DNA from: an uncultured delta proteobacterium
GTDB lineage: Bacteria; Desulfobacterota; Syntrophia; Syntrophales; UBA8958
Direction: 5' to 3'
Length of the DNA stretch: 64,000 nt
NCBI GenBank assembly: GCA_903885795.1
Contig: CAISJV010000092.1
Location: 1 to 64,000 of the forward strand
The position numbers and the translations under genes were made by a program. Below are positions 1 to 8,333 of the stretch, one piece after another (position 1 is the first letter of the stretch; every line of letters begins with the position of its first letter). The notes under the pieces are model-generated. The model searched no databases. It was not told the DNA's origin and saw nothing but the letters and a program-made list of their open reading frames with translations.

Positions 1-78
1 CGCAAAGCCAAACGCGGAATCGTTTCCATGTGTATCGGCGGCGGCATGGGTGCGGCTGCTATCTATGAAATGCTGTAA
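1..78 (+). CDS. Thiolase (acetyl-CoA acetyltransferase family), C-terminal end only
   Basis: The window opens inside this gene; 25 codons and a TAA stop are visible. The residues read RKAKRGIVSMCIGGGMGAAA and then a short hydrophobic tail. The CIGGGMG stretch is the C-terminal glycine loop of thiolases, which holds the second active-site cysteine used in Claisen condensation or thiolysis of acyl-CoA. Substrate cannot be told from this fragment. A strong terminator follows after about 30 bases, so the gene ends its transcription unit. Confidence 0.85.
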   Translation, partial: RKAKRGIVSMCIGGGMGAAAIYEML

Positions 79-108
79 CTAACCTTAATTAACGTCTACC
101 CCCTCCTT

Positions 109-142
109 AAAAGGCCCTCTCCAGCAATGGAGGGGGCCTTTC
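109..142 (+). terminator. Rho-independent terminator after the thiolase
   Basis: The arms aaggccctctcc (111-122) and ggagggggcctt (129-140) form a GC-rich stem around a short loop, followed by T-rich sequence. It lies between the thiolase stop and the next gene. Confidence 0.8.
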
Positions 143-232
143 CTTATAATTTATCATTGACCTGACGAGAACTTATTTTCTATACTCCCCCGCCATGATG
201 CACAACTTCTGTATACGCTAAGGAGGGGGAAA

Positions 233-1030
233 GTGAAAGCGGGCTTTATTCAGTTCAATCCGGAATTCGGCAAAATTGATCGTAATATTAGCAGGGCAAG
301 GGCGCTTATGGCGTCGGTGGACGCCCAACTTCTTGTCTTGCCGGAGTTTTTCAACACCGGTTATCTGATTGCCACCCGGCAGGAGGCGTGGGATCTTGGC
401 GAGCCGGTCCCACAGGGAAAAACGACTGTGGCCCTCTGTGAAATGGCCAGGGCGAAAAATATCCATATTGTTGCCGGCCTTATAGAGAAAGCCGGTGAGA
501 AACTGTTCAATGCCGCCGTTTTGGTTTCTCCGGATGGATATGTAGCTACATACCGGAAAATGCATCTCTTCAATGAGGAAAAACTCTGGTTTGATTCGGG
601 AGACAAGGGTTTTGAGGTTTATGATCTCGGGATATGCAAGATCGGCATCATGATCTGCTTTGACTGGTTTTTCCCCGAATCCATGAGGATTTTGGCTCTG
701 CAAGGGGCCGATATCATCTGTCACCCTGCCAACCTGGTCCTGCCCTTCTGTCAGGATGCCATGGTTACCAGGTGCCTTGAAAACCGTGTTTATGCAATTA
801 CGGCTAACCGGACCGGAGTTGAAACGCGGGGCGGTAAAAGTTTCCGTTATACGGGTCGAAGCCAGATCACGGCGCCTGGGGCTCAGATCCTGTGTCGCGG
901 GGTTAGTGATTCAGATGAGGTAGGAGTGGCGGAGTTGGATCTTGCCGTGGTGAGAGAAAAGAAGATTAACGCATTTAATGACTTGTTCACTGATCGACGG
1001 ACAGATTATTACGGTTCCATTTGCTCATGA
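233..1030 (+). CDS. Carbon-nitrogen hydrolase (nitrilase superfamily)
   Basis: The 265-residue protein has the three catalytic positions of the superfamily in order: Glu in LPEFFNTGY (about residue 38), Lys in YRKMHLF (about 108), and Cys in IMICFDWFFPE (about 141). Such cytosolic enzymes hydrolyse small amides or carbamoyl compounds; the substrate (omega-amide, N-carbamoyl compound or other) cannot be fixed from sequence. The GTG start at 233 is chosen because AAGGAGGGGG lies at 221-230, just upstream. The length is normal for the family. It stands alone between a terminator and the Crp/Fnr gene. Confidence 0.9.
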   Translation: MKAGFIQFNPEFGKIDRNISRARALMASVDAQLLVLPEFFNTGYLIATRQEAWDLGEPVPQGKTTVALCEMARAKNIHIVAGLIEKAGEKLFNAAVLVSPDGYVATYRKMHLFNEEKLWFDSGDKGFEVYDLGICKIGIMICFDWFFPESMRILALQGADIICHPANLVLPFCQDAMVTRCLENRVYAITANRTGVETRGGKSFRYTGRSQITAPGAQILCRGVSDSDEVGVAELDLAVVREKKINAFNDLFTDRRTDYYGSICS

Positions 1031-1091
1031 GATGGACTTTTTTTTCATGTACCTGTCAATATTAACTTCACGATAGGGAGAGTTGACGCTT

Positions 1092-1769
1092 ATGGCCCTG
1101 GTGTCGCTGATAAAACAGATACCCCTTTTTAGTTACCTTAATCAGGATGATATTGAGATCATTGCCGCACTTTTGAGACGGCGGTCCATCAAGAAGGGGG
1201 ATGTCATCTTTCAGAAGGGTGATGAAGGAACTGCCCTTTATGCAATTCTCAGTGGGCGCATCAAGATCATTGTAACCAGACCGGCGGGCGACAAAATTAC
1301 CGTAGCAATTTTGAACGACGGAGATTTTTTTGGAGAGATGGCCTTGCTTGATGGCATGCCCAGATCAGCGGACGCCGTCGCTCTTGAAGAAACCCAATTG
1401 GCGGTTCTTGACCGGAATGATTTCCTGGCGTTTCTCGTACAGCACGAGCATGCCGTGCTGGCGATTCTCAGGACCTTGTCATTAAGACTGCGCAAGACAG
1501 ACGATCTCCTGTCGGAGATCTGTTTTTTAAGCCTTTCTGCGCGCCTGGCAAAGAGATTGCTGGAATTGGCAAGAGCCGAATCAGTGGGACATGATGCTTC
1601 TGTCCTTGAAATGCGGATGACCCAGAAGGAACTTTCCGGCCTCCTGGGTGTGTCCCGGGAAAGCGTCAACAAGGAGTTGAAAACGCTCCGGGACAAGGGC
1701 ATTGTCAGCACGGAGCGTAGTAAAATTGTCATCCTCGATCAGGAGCGCCTGAAAAAAAGGGCCAAGTAA
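1092..1769 (+). CDS. Crp/Fnr-family transcriptional regulator
   Basis: An N-terminal cyclic-nucleotide-binding fold (about residues 10-125, with GDFFGEMALLDGMPRSA resembling the phosphate-binding cassette) is followed by a C-terminal winged helix with KELSGLLGVSRESVNKEL. No FNR-type cysteine cluster is visible, so an iron-sulfur oxygen sensor is unlikely. The ATG at 1092 is preferred over a TTG at 1083 because the GGGAG at about 1076-1080 is too close to the TTG. The effector and targets are unknown. It reads toward the tRNA gene and may also control the nitrilase, which is inference only. Confidence 0.88.
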   Translation: MALVSLIKQIPLFSYLNQDDIEIIAALLRRRSIKKGDVIFQKGDEGTALYAILSGRIKIIVTRPAGDKITVAILNDGDFFGEMALLDGMPRSADAVALEETQLAVLDRNDFLAFLVQHEHAVLAILRTLSLRLRKTDDLLSEICFLSLSARLAKRLLELARAESVGHDASVLEMRMTQKELSGLLGVSRESVNKELKTLRDKGIVSTERSKIVILDQERLKKRAK

Positions 1770-1815
1770 ATATTCCTTGAAATCAGTTCCCCTTTAGTTT
1801 ATAGAGTCCCCTCAC

Positions 1816-1890
1816 GGGCGGTTAACTCAGCGGGAGAGTGCTACCTTCACACGGTAGAAGTCACTGGTTCAATCCCAGTACCGCCTACCA
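1816..1890 (+). tRNA. tRNA-Val (anticodon CAC), integration target
   Basis: A complete 75-nt cloverleaf can be drawn: acceptor GGGCGGT/ACCGCCT with a G-U first pair, D stem ACTC/GAGT, anticodon stem CTACC/GGTAG with loop TTCACAC (anticodon CAC), T arm ACTGG-TTCAATC-CCAGT, and an encoded CCA. An integrase gene ends 22 bases downstream in the opposite direction. That is the usual arrangement when an element integrates into the 3' end of a tRNA gene. Confidence 0.95.
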
Positions 1891-1911
1891 TGAATATCAA
1901 GGGGTTACGGG

Positions 1912-3144
1912 TCATGCCGTGACCCCTTTTTCTATCTCCCCTCCCTCTGTGGCGGCTTCCTGTGGCGGATCGACCAATTTCAATGTAAATTTCCCCTCAA
2001 TTTTATCCGCCGCTGCCACTTTGGATGAGTCAACAGAATGCAAATAAATCTCCGTTGTCCGGACGGCTTTATGCCTAAGCATACCGCTGACCGTTTTCAA
2101 TGATACCTTCTCTTCGTCCATCAGATAAGATGCCATGAAATGACGCAGGGAATGGAAGCCATAATAGCGGGGAACGGTCCTGCGTTTCTCTTCCTCCCGG
2201 ATAGCCCTTTTGTGCTTCTTCTCAAAAGCTTTTACCTGCGCCGGCGTCAATACGATGGTCCGGGTCCCCAACGGATCCAGACCCGCACGCTTGCAAACGG
2301 CATCCATCAGCCGAGGACGGTGCTTGAATCTATCGCCCTTTCCCTCATTCGCTTTCTCATTCCAGAAAACCCACCTGTCCTGTTTCCTGCCCTTCCAGCA
2401 AGACATCAGGACATCGTGCAGGTCTTTGTTCATCGGAAGGACATCGGGCTCGTAGGCGCCATTTTTACGCTTCCTGGTCCATAGAATGATATGCCGCTTA
2501 TCAAAGTTGACATCCTCATGCCAACGGAGCCGGAGTACCTCATCGATGCGCCCCAGGGTTTGGATACAGACGAGAAGAATATCTCTCTCGTCCCCAGGCT
2601 TGGCCGCGGCAATCATCCGAAGAACGTCCTTCTCGGTGGGGATTTCCTTCTCCGCAGTGACATGGGTCATGGCCTCGACACCGGTGCATGGGTTCATTAG
2701 CAGGGGGACCTGGACGGCATAGATGCGCTTCGCCCAATTAAAGAGGGCAGACAGCTCTTGTCGATGTTCATTGTAGAGGCTGTTGGTTTTAAGTATCTTT
2801 AGGTAGTCATGGATATGCCGGGGAGTTATCTCGTCAATAGGAAGGTCGCCATCAGGAAGGGATGCCCGGAAGCTCCGGCAGACATTAACTTTCCTGAGAT
2901 AGACATCTTTCACAAATTTCCTTTGCGCGAAATCGAGGTAGTCGTTTGCTATGGATTTAAATCCCGTGGCGGTTATGGTCTGCTGTGGAGCCGCCACAAC
3001 TTTCGTCTTCACTTCTTCCCGGCGCTTTGCCCTTGCCGCTTCCGCCTCTCTTCTGGTACCGAACCCCCGCGCACCGTAGGCTTTCCTCATGTATTCGAAC
3101 TTGTACACCCATTCTTTGGATTCCTTGTCCTTGTAGATTCCCAT
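1912..3144 (-). CDS. int: Tyrosine recombinase (phage-type integrase)
   Basis: About 410 residues: an N-terminal Arm-type domain (MGIYKDKESKEWVYKF), a core-binding domain, and a C-terminal catalytic domain. Catalytic residues visible are Arg in LGRIDEVLRLRW, HSLRHF (His-x-x-Arg), His in MLRHKAVRT and the nucleophile Tyr in TEIYLHS. It should join and cut the element at the adjacent tRNA-Val 3' end. The ATG at 3144 is chosen because GGAGG lies just upstream; the open frame extends to 3219 without support. The upstream Xis-like ORF overlaps its start. Related alternatives (defence-island or ICE integrase) fit equally. Confidence 0.92.
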   Translation of the reverse strand: MGIYKDKESKEWVYKFEYMRKAYGARGFGTRREAEAARAKRREEVKTKVVAAPQQTITATGFKSIANDYLDFAQRKFVKDVYLRKVNVCRSFRASLPDGDLPIDEITPRHIHDYLKILKTNSLYNEHRQELSALFNWAKRIYAVQVPLLMNPCTGVEAMTHVTAEKEIPTEKDVLRMIAAAKPGDERDILLVCIQTLGRIDEVLRLRWHEDVNFDKRHIILWTRKRKNGAYEPDVLPMNKDLHDVLMSCWKGRKQDRWVFWNEKANEGKGDRFKHRPRLMDAVCKRAGLDPLGTRTIVLTPAQVKAFEKKHKRAIREEEKRRTVPRYYGFHSLRHFMASYLMDEEKVSLKTVSGMLRHKAVRTTEIYLHSVDSSKVAAADKIEGKFTLKLVDPPQEAATEGGEIEKGVTA

Positions 3145-3283
3145 AGATGACCTCCGGCCTGAAGCGCAGAACTTTAATCCCGAAAGGGTAGAACCCTCCA
3201 AGATCAATGGCCCTATCATATACCGTCCTCACGGAAACATTCAAGAGCTTTGCTACGTCATTTACGGTCAATAGTTGATTCAT
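2957..3283 (-). CDS. Excisionase-like helix-turn-helix protein
   Basis: The first 45 residues (MNQLLTVNDVAKLLNVSVRT and following) form a MerR/excisionase-type winged helix (HTH_17), which binds DNA to steer integrase toward excision. After about residue 50 the frame runs on for some 60 residues inside the integrase gene in another frame, so the true C-terminus may be much shorter if there is a frameshift. It sits directly upstream of int, the typical place for a recombination directionality factor. Confidence 0.65.
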   Translation of the reverse strand: MNQLLTVNDVAKLLNVSVRTVYDRAIDLGGFYPFGIKVLRFRPEVIYGNLQGQGIQRMGVQVRIHEESLRCAGVRYQKRGGSGKGKAPGRSEDESCGGSTADHNRHGI

Positions 3284-3421
3284 GATGTTCTCACTTAGGT
3301 CATGCTGCTTTTAACAAGTCTTTCTTCATTTGGCATGGATATGTTCTGCTCATGGTATTATCTCCACTTGTCTGAAGAGCGTGTGCCCCAGTATCCTTAG
3401 TCTGTTCTCTTGTTTTTCGGC

Positions 3422-3457
3422 TTGACAAAAGTAAACAATATGTTTACTCTCTTGGCC
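3422..3457 (+). promoter_or_regulatory. Promoter and palindromic operator of the higBA-type pair
   Basis: TTGACA (3422-3427), a 17-base spacer, and TACTCT (3445-3450) as -10. The spacer and -10 contain the perfect inverted repeat AGTAAACA-ATA-TGTTTACT (3430-3448), a likely autorepression site. The toxin ATG lies 7 bases after the -10, which predicts an mRNA with almost no leader. Confidence 0.7.
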
Positions 3458-3739
3458 ATGATTCGAACATTTGCGGATACCGAGACAGAACGTTTTTACT
3501 CCACTGGAAAGTCGAAACGGTTTCCGCCTGACGTTTTGAAACGTGCCGTAAAGCGGATGACCCAACTTGATGCGGCAATTGTTATTGAAGATCTCCGAAT
3601 GCCGCCTTCCAATCACCTGGAAGCCTTGCATGGGGTCCGCGAAGGTCAATGGAGTATCCGAATTAACGACCAATGGCGCATCTGTTTCCGGTTTGAAAAC
3701 GGAGAGACTTACGATGTCGGAATTATTGATTATCATTGA
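3458..3739 (+). CDS. higB: HigB-type RelE/ParE-superfamily toxin
   Basis: The 93-residue protein MIRTFADTETERFY... contains LEALHGVREGQWSIRINDQW and RICFRF, the core strands of HigB/RelE-type mRNA interferases that cut mRNA on the ribosome. The ATG at 3458 is used; the frame is open 48 bases further up, but that part overlaps the promoter. No ribosome-binding site is seen before the ATG. It is followed 12 bases later by the HigA-like antitoxin. This rightward pair interrupts the leftward phage-like genes, which suggests later acquisition. Confidence 0.88.
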   Translation: MIRTFADTETERFYSTGKSKRFPPDVLKRAVKRMTQLDAAIVIEDLRMPPSNHLEALHGVREGQWSIRINDQWRICFRFENGETYDVGIIDYH

Positions 3740-3751
3740 GGAGGTAAAGCT

Positions 3752-4051
3752 ATGACTCCGAGGAACAACCTGCCTCCGGTCCATCCGGGGGAATTTCTTA
3801 AAGAGATTCTTGATGAGCTGGGGATCTCTCAAGCTGAACTTGCTCGCACAGTTGGCCTTTCGGCCATGAGAATCTCCCATGTCATCAAAGGTAAAAGGCC
3901 CATCACTGCTGAAATGGCCTTGATCTTCGGTAAAGCCTTCGGTCAGACGCCGCAATACTGGATCAACCTGCAGGCGGCCTATGACATTCGGACGGTGGAA
4001 AAGGTCATTGGTTACAGGCTTGCGGGAATACATAAACTTGTCCCTGCTTGA
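3752..4051 (+). CDS. higA: HigA-type antitoxin
   Basis: The 99-residue XRE helix-turn-helix protein has the HigA signature PPVHPGEFLKEILDELGISQ and SAMRISHVIKGKRPIT. It should bind and neutralise the preceding toxin and repress the shared promoter through the palindrome at 3430-3448. Unlike the toxin, it has a strong ribosome-binding site (GAGGAGGT at 3739-3746), consistent with antitoxin being made in excess. Confidence 0.92.
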   Translation: MTPRNNLPPVHPGEFLKEILDELGISQAELARTVGLSAMRISHVIKGKRPITAEMALIFGKAFGQTPQYWINLQAAYDIRTVEKVIGYRLAGIHKLVPA

Positions 4052-4241
4052 GCGACTACCCTTCAATACGCTCTTCCTTAACTCCGTGCCGGCTGGCCAA
4101 TGCGGGCCAAGATCGGCGTTGTAGGGCGCATTGTCGGAATTACTCATAATGGTTTTTGTTGGCGTATATTTCCCCAAATCATGCATTCCTCCATCTTCAA
4201 ATTCATAGCGAAACATCCACGGATCAAATCTTTCATGCTCC

Positions 4242-4448
4242 TTAGACTTTGGATTCCAGCGTATCGGCCGTCAATATCGACTCTTCGTATCTCCTGATCT
4301 CCTCTATCGAGATCCGCAGGCATCCCCGGATTCTGGTCGCTTGCAGCTTTTCCTCCTCCAGGAGGCGACGAATTGTCCTCGGGGAGACTGAGAAATAGAA
4401 GGCCACTTCTTCAGCGCGATAATAGCTTTTCGTGTTCTTTTGGGTCAT
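4242..4448 (-). CDS. Small helix-turn-helix DNA-binding protein (HTH_17 type)
   Basis: 68 residues with RAEEVAFYFSVSPRTIRRLL followed by RIRGCLRISIEEIRRYEES, an excisionase/MerR-type DNA-binding fold. It lies between the RusA-like gene and the integrase, so it could be a second directionality factor or a replication accessory protein. No partner is evident. Confidence 0.7.
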   Translation of the reverse strand: MTQKNTKSYYRAEEVAFYFSVSPRTIRRLLEEEKLQATRIRGCLRISIEEIRRYEESILTADTLESKV

Positions 4449-4623
4449 ATCCAGTACCTGGAATCTCGTGTTTTGCCCCCGGCTATTTTTTCACCGTCCG
4501 GAGACCTGCCGCCGGTAATTTTTCAGACCGCTTAAAATGCCCTACAATCGATTTTCTCCCCTGACCCGCCAGATTACCCTTACCCAAAAATTTTACACCC
4601 CGAAAACGTTGTCGAGGGACACA

Positions 4624-5442
4624 TCAGTCGTCAAAATTTCTTGACGAGGGGACATTTTGAAAAGGGGTCTGAACCCCTTTTTTCTCCGATGACAATTTTT
4701 CTGTTCTGTGGCGCCGGCAAATTTTCATTTTTTCTCTCCGAGCTTTCTCCTCGTCCTGGGACAGAGGCTTTATTCCCGGGTGCTCCTCCATCCACTTTTT
4801 TACCTGCTGCTTGTCCTCCTTGTCCGGGTCCAAGCCGGATATTCCCTTCCGAATGACGCAATCATGGTTCAGCATGGGCAGGGTAAAGTACCTGTTTTGC
4901 TGTGCCTCGCTTTTTGAGATTTTCCGCTGCGCCTTTACCCAGAGAAGTAATCTGCTTGTTTTTTCCTGGCATATTGTTTCATCCGGGTACCAGACACCTT
5001 GAAGACTGTCTGTGTCGATGGGGCATAACGGGGCGATGCATGAGGTATACAGGCTGCAAAATGCCCGTAGATGCTCTTTCCCCCCCGGCTTTATTTCTTC
5101 GATGATGATCTTTGTTTCCGGATCGTCGGCAGTCTGGAATCGGAATGCCCACTCAGCAAGAAATTCTGGCGTGTCATCGGGAATGAACAGGCCCCTGACG
5201 GCGCCGCTTGTGAACTTGCATCCCATGACGAGGTAACCGTCGCTACCGCCTTGGCATTTGTCGGTGAAGGCGAAGATCATGGTTATCTTGATCTGGTTGA
5301 AATGCGGTTTTCCGAGCTTATTCCATTCAATCGCTACGATTTCTTTCCACTGATTTTCTGTCTGTAGCTGCTTGCTTCCGTGCATGCTCTTGTAGGCATT
5401 CAATGGCATAGGCAGCATCGGAATCGTGAAGGACGCTTTCAT
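4624..5442 (-). CDS. RusA-like Holliday-junction resolvase with long C-terminal extension (putative)
   Basis: The first 120 residues resemble the RusA fold: IPMLPMPLNAYK near the start, DKCQGGSDGYLV around residue 60, and GLFIPDDTPEF around residue 88, matching the spaced acidic residues of RusA. RusA proteins are usually about 120 residues; here roughly 150 more residues of no recognised family follow. Its ATG overlaps the stop of the upstream gene, so the two are translationally coupled. RusA-type enzymes are common in phage replication operons, which supports the weak sequence call. Confidence 0.5.
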   Translation of the reverse strand: MKASFTIPMLPMPLNAYKSMHGSKQLQTENQWKEIVAIEWNKLGKPHFNQIKITMIFAFTDKCQGGSDGYLVMGCKFTSGAVRGLFIPDDTPEFLAEWAFRFQTADDPETKIIIEEIKPGGKEHLRAFCSLYTSCIAPLCPIDTDSLQGVWYPDETICQEKTSRLLLWVKAQRKISKSEAQQNRYFTLPMLNHDCVIRKGISGLDPDKEDKQQVKKWMEEHPGIKPLSQDEEKARREKMKICRRHRTEKLSSEKKGVQTPFQNVPSSRNFDD

Positions 5443-6011
5443 TTTCCCATCCCCGCGATGCGCCCTTCAGGGTATGCGGGCAATGTATCTGGCTTATCTT
5501 CAAAGCCGATCTTGACGATTTCCTGTGTTTGCCCTTGTCCAGTTGCGGAGTTGAGTGTTTCGCATGTTCCAGGCAGGTAGGCGGGATGCCTGCCTTGCTT
5601 TTCCATGATTTCGTATAAGCGTTCAAACTCTTTTTGTACCCAGGTCCGTTCCGATTCCTTGAACATGTTGAAATTTACCCAGCCACCCATTGCTTCGATA
5701 ACTGAATGAATAACCTGATCTCTGAATTGGACACTGGTATAATTGCCGAATCGCGCTACAGTTTTTACCGCACTGAGCCATGCTATCGTTGCCCGCTCTT
5801 TGTGGGTAGTGGCAAGAATTTTCATGAAATCAGCGGGTCTCGGGAAATATGAAGATTCTTCAAGTATGCGCTTGAATGCTTTCATACAGTCCTCGTCGCT
5901 AAACGGTTCAAAGATTTTCCAGTATGCCCTTAGAAGCACCTCGCTAATTTGCTTGTCGTAGATCTCCCCGAAGACCGCCATAGCTTCCCGGAACACGATT
6001 TCATTTTCCAT
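5439..6011 (-). CDS. Phage replication accessory protein (DUF6475/helicase-loader-like)
   Basis: 190 residues. The N-terminal part (FGEIYDKQISEVLLRAYWKI, then FKRILEESSYFPRPADFMKI) matches a family found next to O-like initiators in prophages, where lambda P-type loaders sit. It is proposed to bring the replicative helicase to the origin. It overlaps the O-like gene by 11 bases and the RusA-like gene by 4. Confidence 0.55.
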   Translation of the reverse strand: MENEIVFREAMAVFGEIYDKQISEVLLRAYWKIFEPFSDEDCMKAFKRILEESSYFPRPADFMKILATTHKERATIAWLSAVKTVARFGNYTSVQFRDQVIHSVIEAMGGWVNFNMFKESERTWVQKEFERLYEIMEKQGRHPAYLPGTCETLNSATGQGQTQEIVKIGFEDKPDTLPAYPEGRIAGMGK

Positions 6012-6963
6012 TATCGGGTCTCCAGTTTTTCAATACTTTGAGGTTGCGCAACGTAAGATCCGAGACTTTGCCCGACAGCGGGTGCGTCTCTACATCTTCG
6101 TCCTCCCATCGTCTGTTATTCAACCAGGTGGCGGGATGAGGGATGAATCTCCCCCCTTCCTTGCACCAATCTTCCGATGTCTTGGCCCGCTCTATTGTGG
6201 CGATCATGGTCGCTAAGAGCTGCTCGTCGGGATTGATCTTCGAGAAGGCTTTTTCCGCCTGGCCCTTGGAACGTTTCTTTGGGTAGGCATCCCAAAACTC
6301 TGAAAATGATCCATTTCCGCGCTGTCGTGGGGATTTCAGCAAGTGGGATCCGGTATCAAGATGTTTTTGCACCTTGCTCGCACCGTGCTCGCACCGTGGT
6401 GCGGAAATCAGTGTGAGGGAATCAGGAATCAGTAAGAGGGAATCAGTATCAAGACGTTTTTGTACCGTACCAGTACGGTGCTCCTCCGGTGCCGGTACGG
6501 TGCTTGATGTTTTACTATCTGGCCCCAGTTCGGTGCTGGACGTTTCGGCGCATTTTAGTGTGAGGGAATCAGTATCAGGACGTTTTTGCAGCGTGCTTGC
6601 ACTGTGCTTCTCCGGTTCTGGTATGGTGCTCGCACCGTGCTCCTCCGGTGCTGGTATGGAGCTAGGTGCTTCATTCACGTGACAATGTTGGTGCCGGTTA
6701 AAGTTTGAAACCTCCATGTAATTTTCGTTATTTATGCTATATATCGTAACAAATGATCTTGCCGTCAATTCTTCGATCAGGTTTTCGATGTTGCAGTTGT
6801 CATAAGGGAGCACTTCAGCCTTGATTTTTTTTGGGCGGCACTCAAGTCTCCCTTCGCGGTCTGCCAGGCACCATAAACCCGCAAAAAGCAGCCTTGCAAG
6901 GGGACTGCATTCTGCCAAGACATCGTTTTTGAAAAACCCTGGCTTAATATTTCGAGATCTCAT
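6001..6963 (-). CDS. Phage replication-initiation protein (O-like) with a repeated linker
   Basis: 320 residues. The N-terminus (KPGFFKNDVLAECSPLARLL, GLWCLADREGRLECRPKKIK) is a winged-helix origin-binding domain of the phage replisome organiser type. The C-terminus (SEFWDAYPKKRSKGQAEKAF, then HPATWLNNRRW) is the usual tail of such proteins. Between them, about residues 100-215, a Ser/Thr-rich linker repeats PAPEEHxxxTxQKRxDTDSL-like units several times; the DNA at 6370-6680 shows the same repetition. A replication origin may lie inside this repeated DNA, as in lambda O, but that is inference. Confidence 0.7.
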   Translation of the reverse strand: MRSRNIKPGFFKNDVLAECSPLARLLFAGLWCLADREGRLECRPKKIKAEVLPYDNCNIENLIEELTARSFVTIYSINNENYMEVSNFNRHQHCHVNEAPSSIPAPEEHGASTIPEPEKHSASTLQKRPDTDSLTLKCAETSSTELGPDSKTSSTVPAPEEHRTGTVQKRLDTDSLLLIPDSLTLISAPRCEHGASKVQKHLDTGSHLLKSPRQRGNGSFSEFWDAYPKKRSKGQAEKAFSKINPDEQLLATMIATIERAKTSEDWCKEGGRFIPHPATWLNNRRWEDEDVETHPLSGKVSDLTLRNLKVLKNWRPDNGK

Positions 6964-7159
6964 TTGTCAGAAAACCTCCGCGGTTTCCGTCTGTATTTAA
7001 AAGGCGGCAGGCTGCCCGGAATGCAGCTTTTCGGGTGATCTGCCCTATCCGCCATGCAATAGCCTGAATCGACAGGACATCTTTTATCTGACAATCGGTA
7101 AATCGCTTACGTTTGCTTTCAGCCACTGATATATCCGCTCGGCGGCCACGCTTTTCCAT
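6944..7159 (-). CDS. Possible small phage protein, uncertain
   Basis: 71 residues, basic (MEKRGRRADISVAESKRKRF). It overlaps the upstream gene by 76 bases and the O-like gene by 20. No family is recognised and it may be a chance frame; it is listed because it fills the gap between two real genes in the same direction. Confidence 0.3.
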   Translation of the reverse strand: MEKRGRRADISVAESKRKRFTDCQIKDVLSIQAIAWRIGQITRKAAFRAACRLLNTDGNRGGFLTNEISKY

Positions 7160-7809
7160 GCGCCGCCCGATGTGTCAAACAAGGCACATGAAGGGGGAAG
7201 GCCGCTTCCACCTGATTTCATGCGTAGCACGAACAAAGACGGAACCTGCTCGATCTCGTTGAAAGTCCGGTTCATGGTCAGCATGACCGGGTTCGGAACT
7301 TTTACGTTTGCCACCTTCGATATGCCGGATCGTGCTGTAACCTCCTGGCTGACACCGTCATCTGAAAAGGCTTTGATGTTTCCGTCACTGATATTGCCCA
7401 CAACGCAGAGTATTGCCGCGGTGTTTTCATCCTGGACAAATTCAGTCTGCATCCCCACGACGAAGTCCTCGACAAGGACGTAGGAGCCACGAGCCAAGGT
7501 GTTGCTCAAGGGGCAATATGTCGTTTTGGCATAGGTGTGGCGGGACAGAAAATCCACGAAGCCGCTCTTTAAAGACACGGTAAAAGGGCTTTCTATGTGG
7601 ATAAAGTCTTCTTTGGCAGCTACGTGAACTTCTCGAATAAAATCGGCGAATCCTTGAAGCGTAGAGAGGCCTATCGGTTGCATTTCTACATGTACGGGAT
7701 GTAACGCCTTGGTGGAATAGGGTAGGGCGTTTACCTCGATGATCTTGGTTTCCGCCATGCTTTCGATCTTCTCGATGAATGATTTGTCTATCATATTGTT
7801 ATACTTCAC
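7084..7809 (-). CDS. Phage-type protein of unknown function
   Basis: 241 residues with no recognised domain; the fold looks mixed alpha/beta with no signal or membrane segment. It lies in the early operon between the 122-residue protein at 7799 and the O-like initiator, overlapping its upstream neighbour by 11 bases. The position suggests a role in DNA replication or recombination, but no motif supports this. Confidence 0.7.
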   Translation of the reverse strand: MKYNNMIDKSFIEKIESMAETKIIEVNALPYSTKALHPVHVEMQPIGLSTLQGFADFIREVHVAAKEDFIHIESPFTVSLKSGFVDFLSRHTYAKTTYCPLSNTLARGSYVLVEDFVVGMQTEFVQDENTAAILCVVGNISDGNIKAFSDDGVSQEVTARSGISKVANVKVPNPVMLTMNRTFNEIEQVPSLFVLRMKSGGSGLPPSCALFDTSGGAWKSVAAERIYQWLKANVSDLPIVR

Positions 7810-8167
7810 CTTTCTTTATTGTCTCAAAGGTTGTGACATTTCCCATTTCATGTGGCTGCGGGAATAACGCCAATTGGTTAATTTCATGCGCCATTGCAGC
7901 TCCCTTGCTTTGACCGATCAGGATTGTCGTCAATACTGAGCGTGGCGCCGCCAGCTTTGTCTTCACTTCTACCGTAACAGATGCCTCCCCTCTGCCTTCT
8001 GACGGCGACAAAGAAACAGTCATGATGATTTGGCGTGGCTTTTTGTGACTTGTGTTGGGGTCTTGAATGTTTTGTAAGGCCTCGACCAGGGCGTCGTCGA
8101 ATTTCTCTCTCGCTGCCCCGCCTCCGATATTGTCGTAAGATAGTTTTTCCTGTGACGTAAGCTCCAT
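7799..8167 (-). CDS. Phage-type protein of unknown function (122 residues)
   Basis: MELTSQEKLSYDNIGGGAAR begins the protein; a GGAGG-containing site is 10 bases upstream of the ATG. No family is recognised. It overlaps the next gene by 11 bases, which marks one operon. A shorter overlapping frame starting at 8265 (MTKEELAEQLLRRK) could encode a separate basic peptide but is not clearly real. Confidence 0.65.
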   Translation of the reverse strand: MELTSQEKLSYDNIGGGAAREKFDDALVEALQNIQDPNTSHKKPRQIIMTVSLSPSEGRGEASVTVEVKTKLAAPRSVLTTILIGQSKGAAMAHEINQLALFPQPHEMGNVTTFETIKKGEV

Positions 8168-8333
8168 TTTCTTCTTTTCCTCCTTTCGGTATTTGTGTTT
8201 TTTCGCGGCTTTTGATCATATGATTTTCTCCGTAATAATTGTTCGGCGAGTTCCTCTTTTGTCATCTTTAACCTTTACCGCCCGGTGGCTCCACTGCACC
8301 GCCGGGGTTTGGCGGGGCTTTGTTAAGGAGGTA

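Noticed and set aside
3350-4216. Leftward 288-codon frame opposite the higBA-type pair
   Set aside because: It is antisense to two well-supported TA genes. A short true gene at its start (near 4190) cannot be excluded, but nothing in the sequence supports it beyond a GGAGG.
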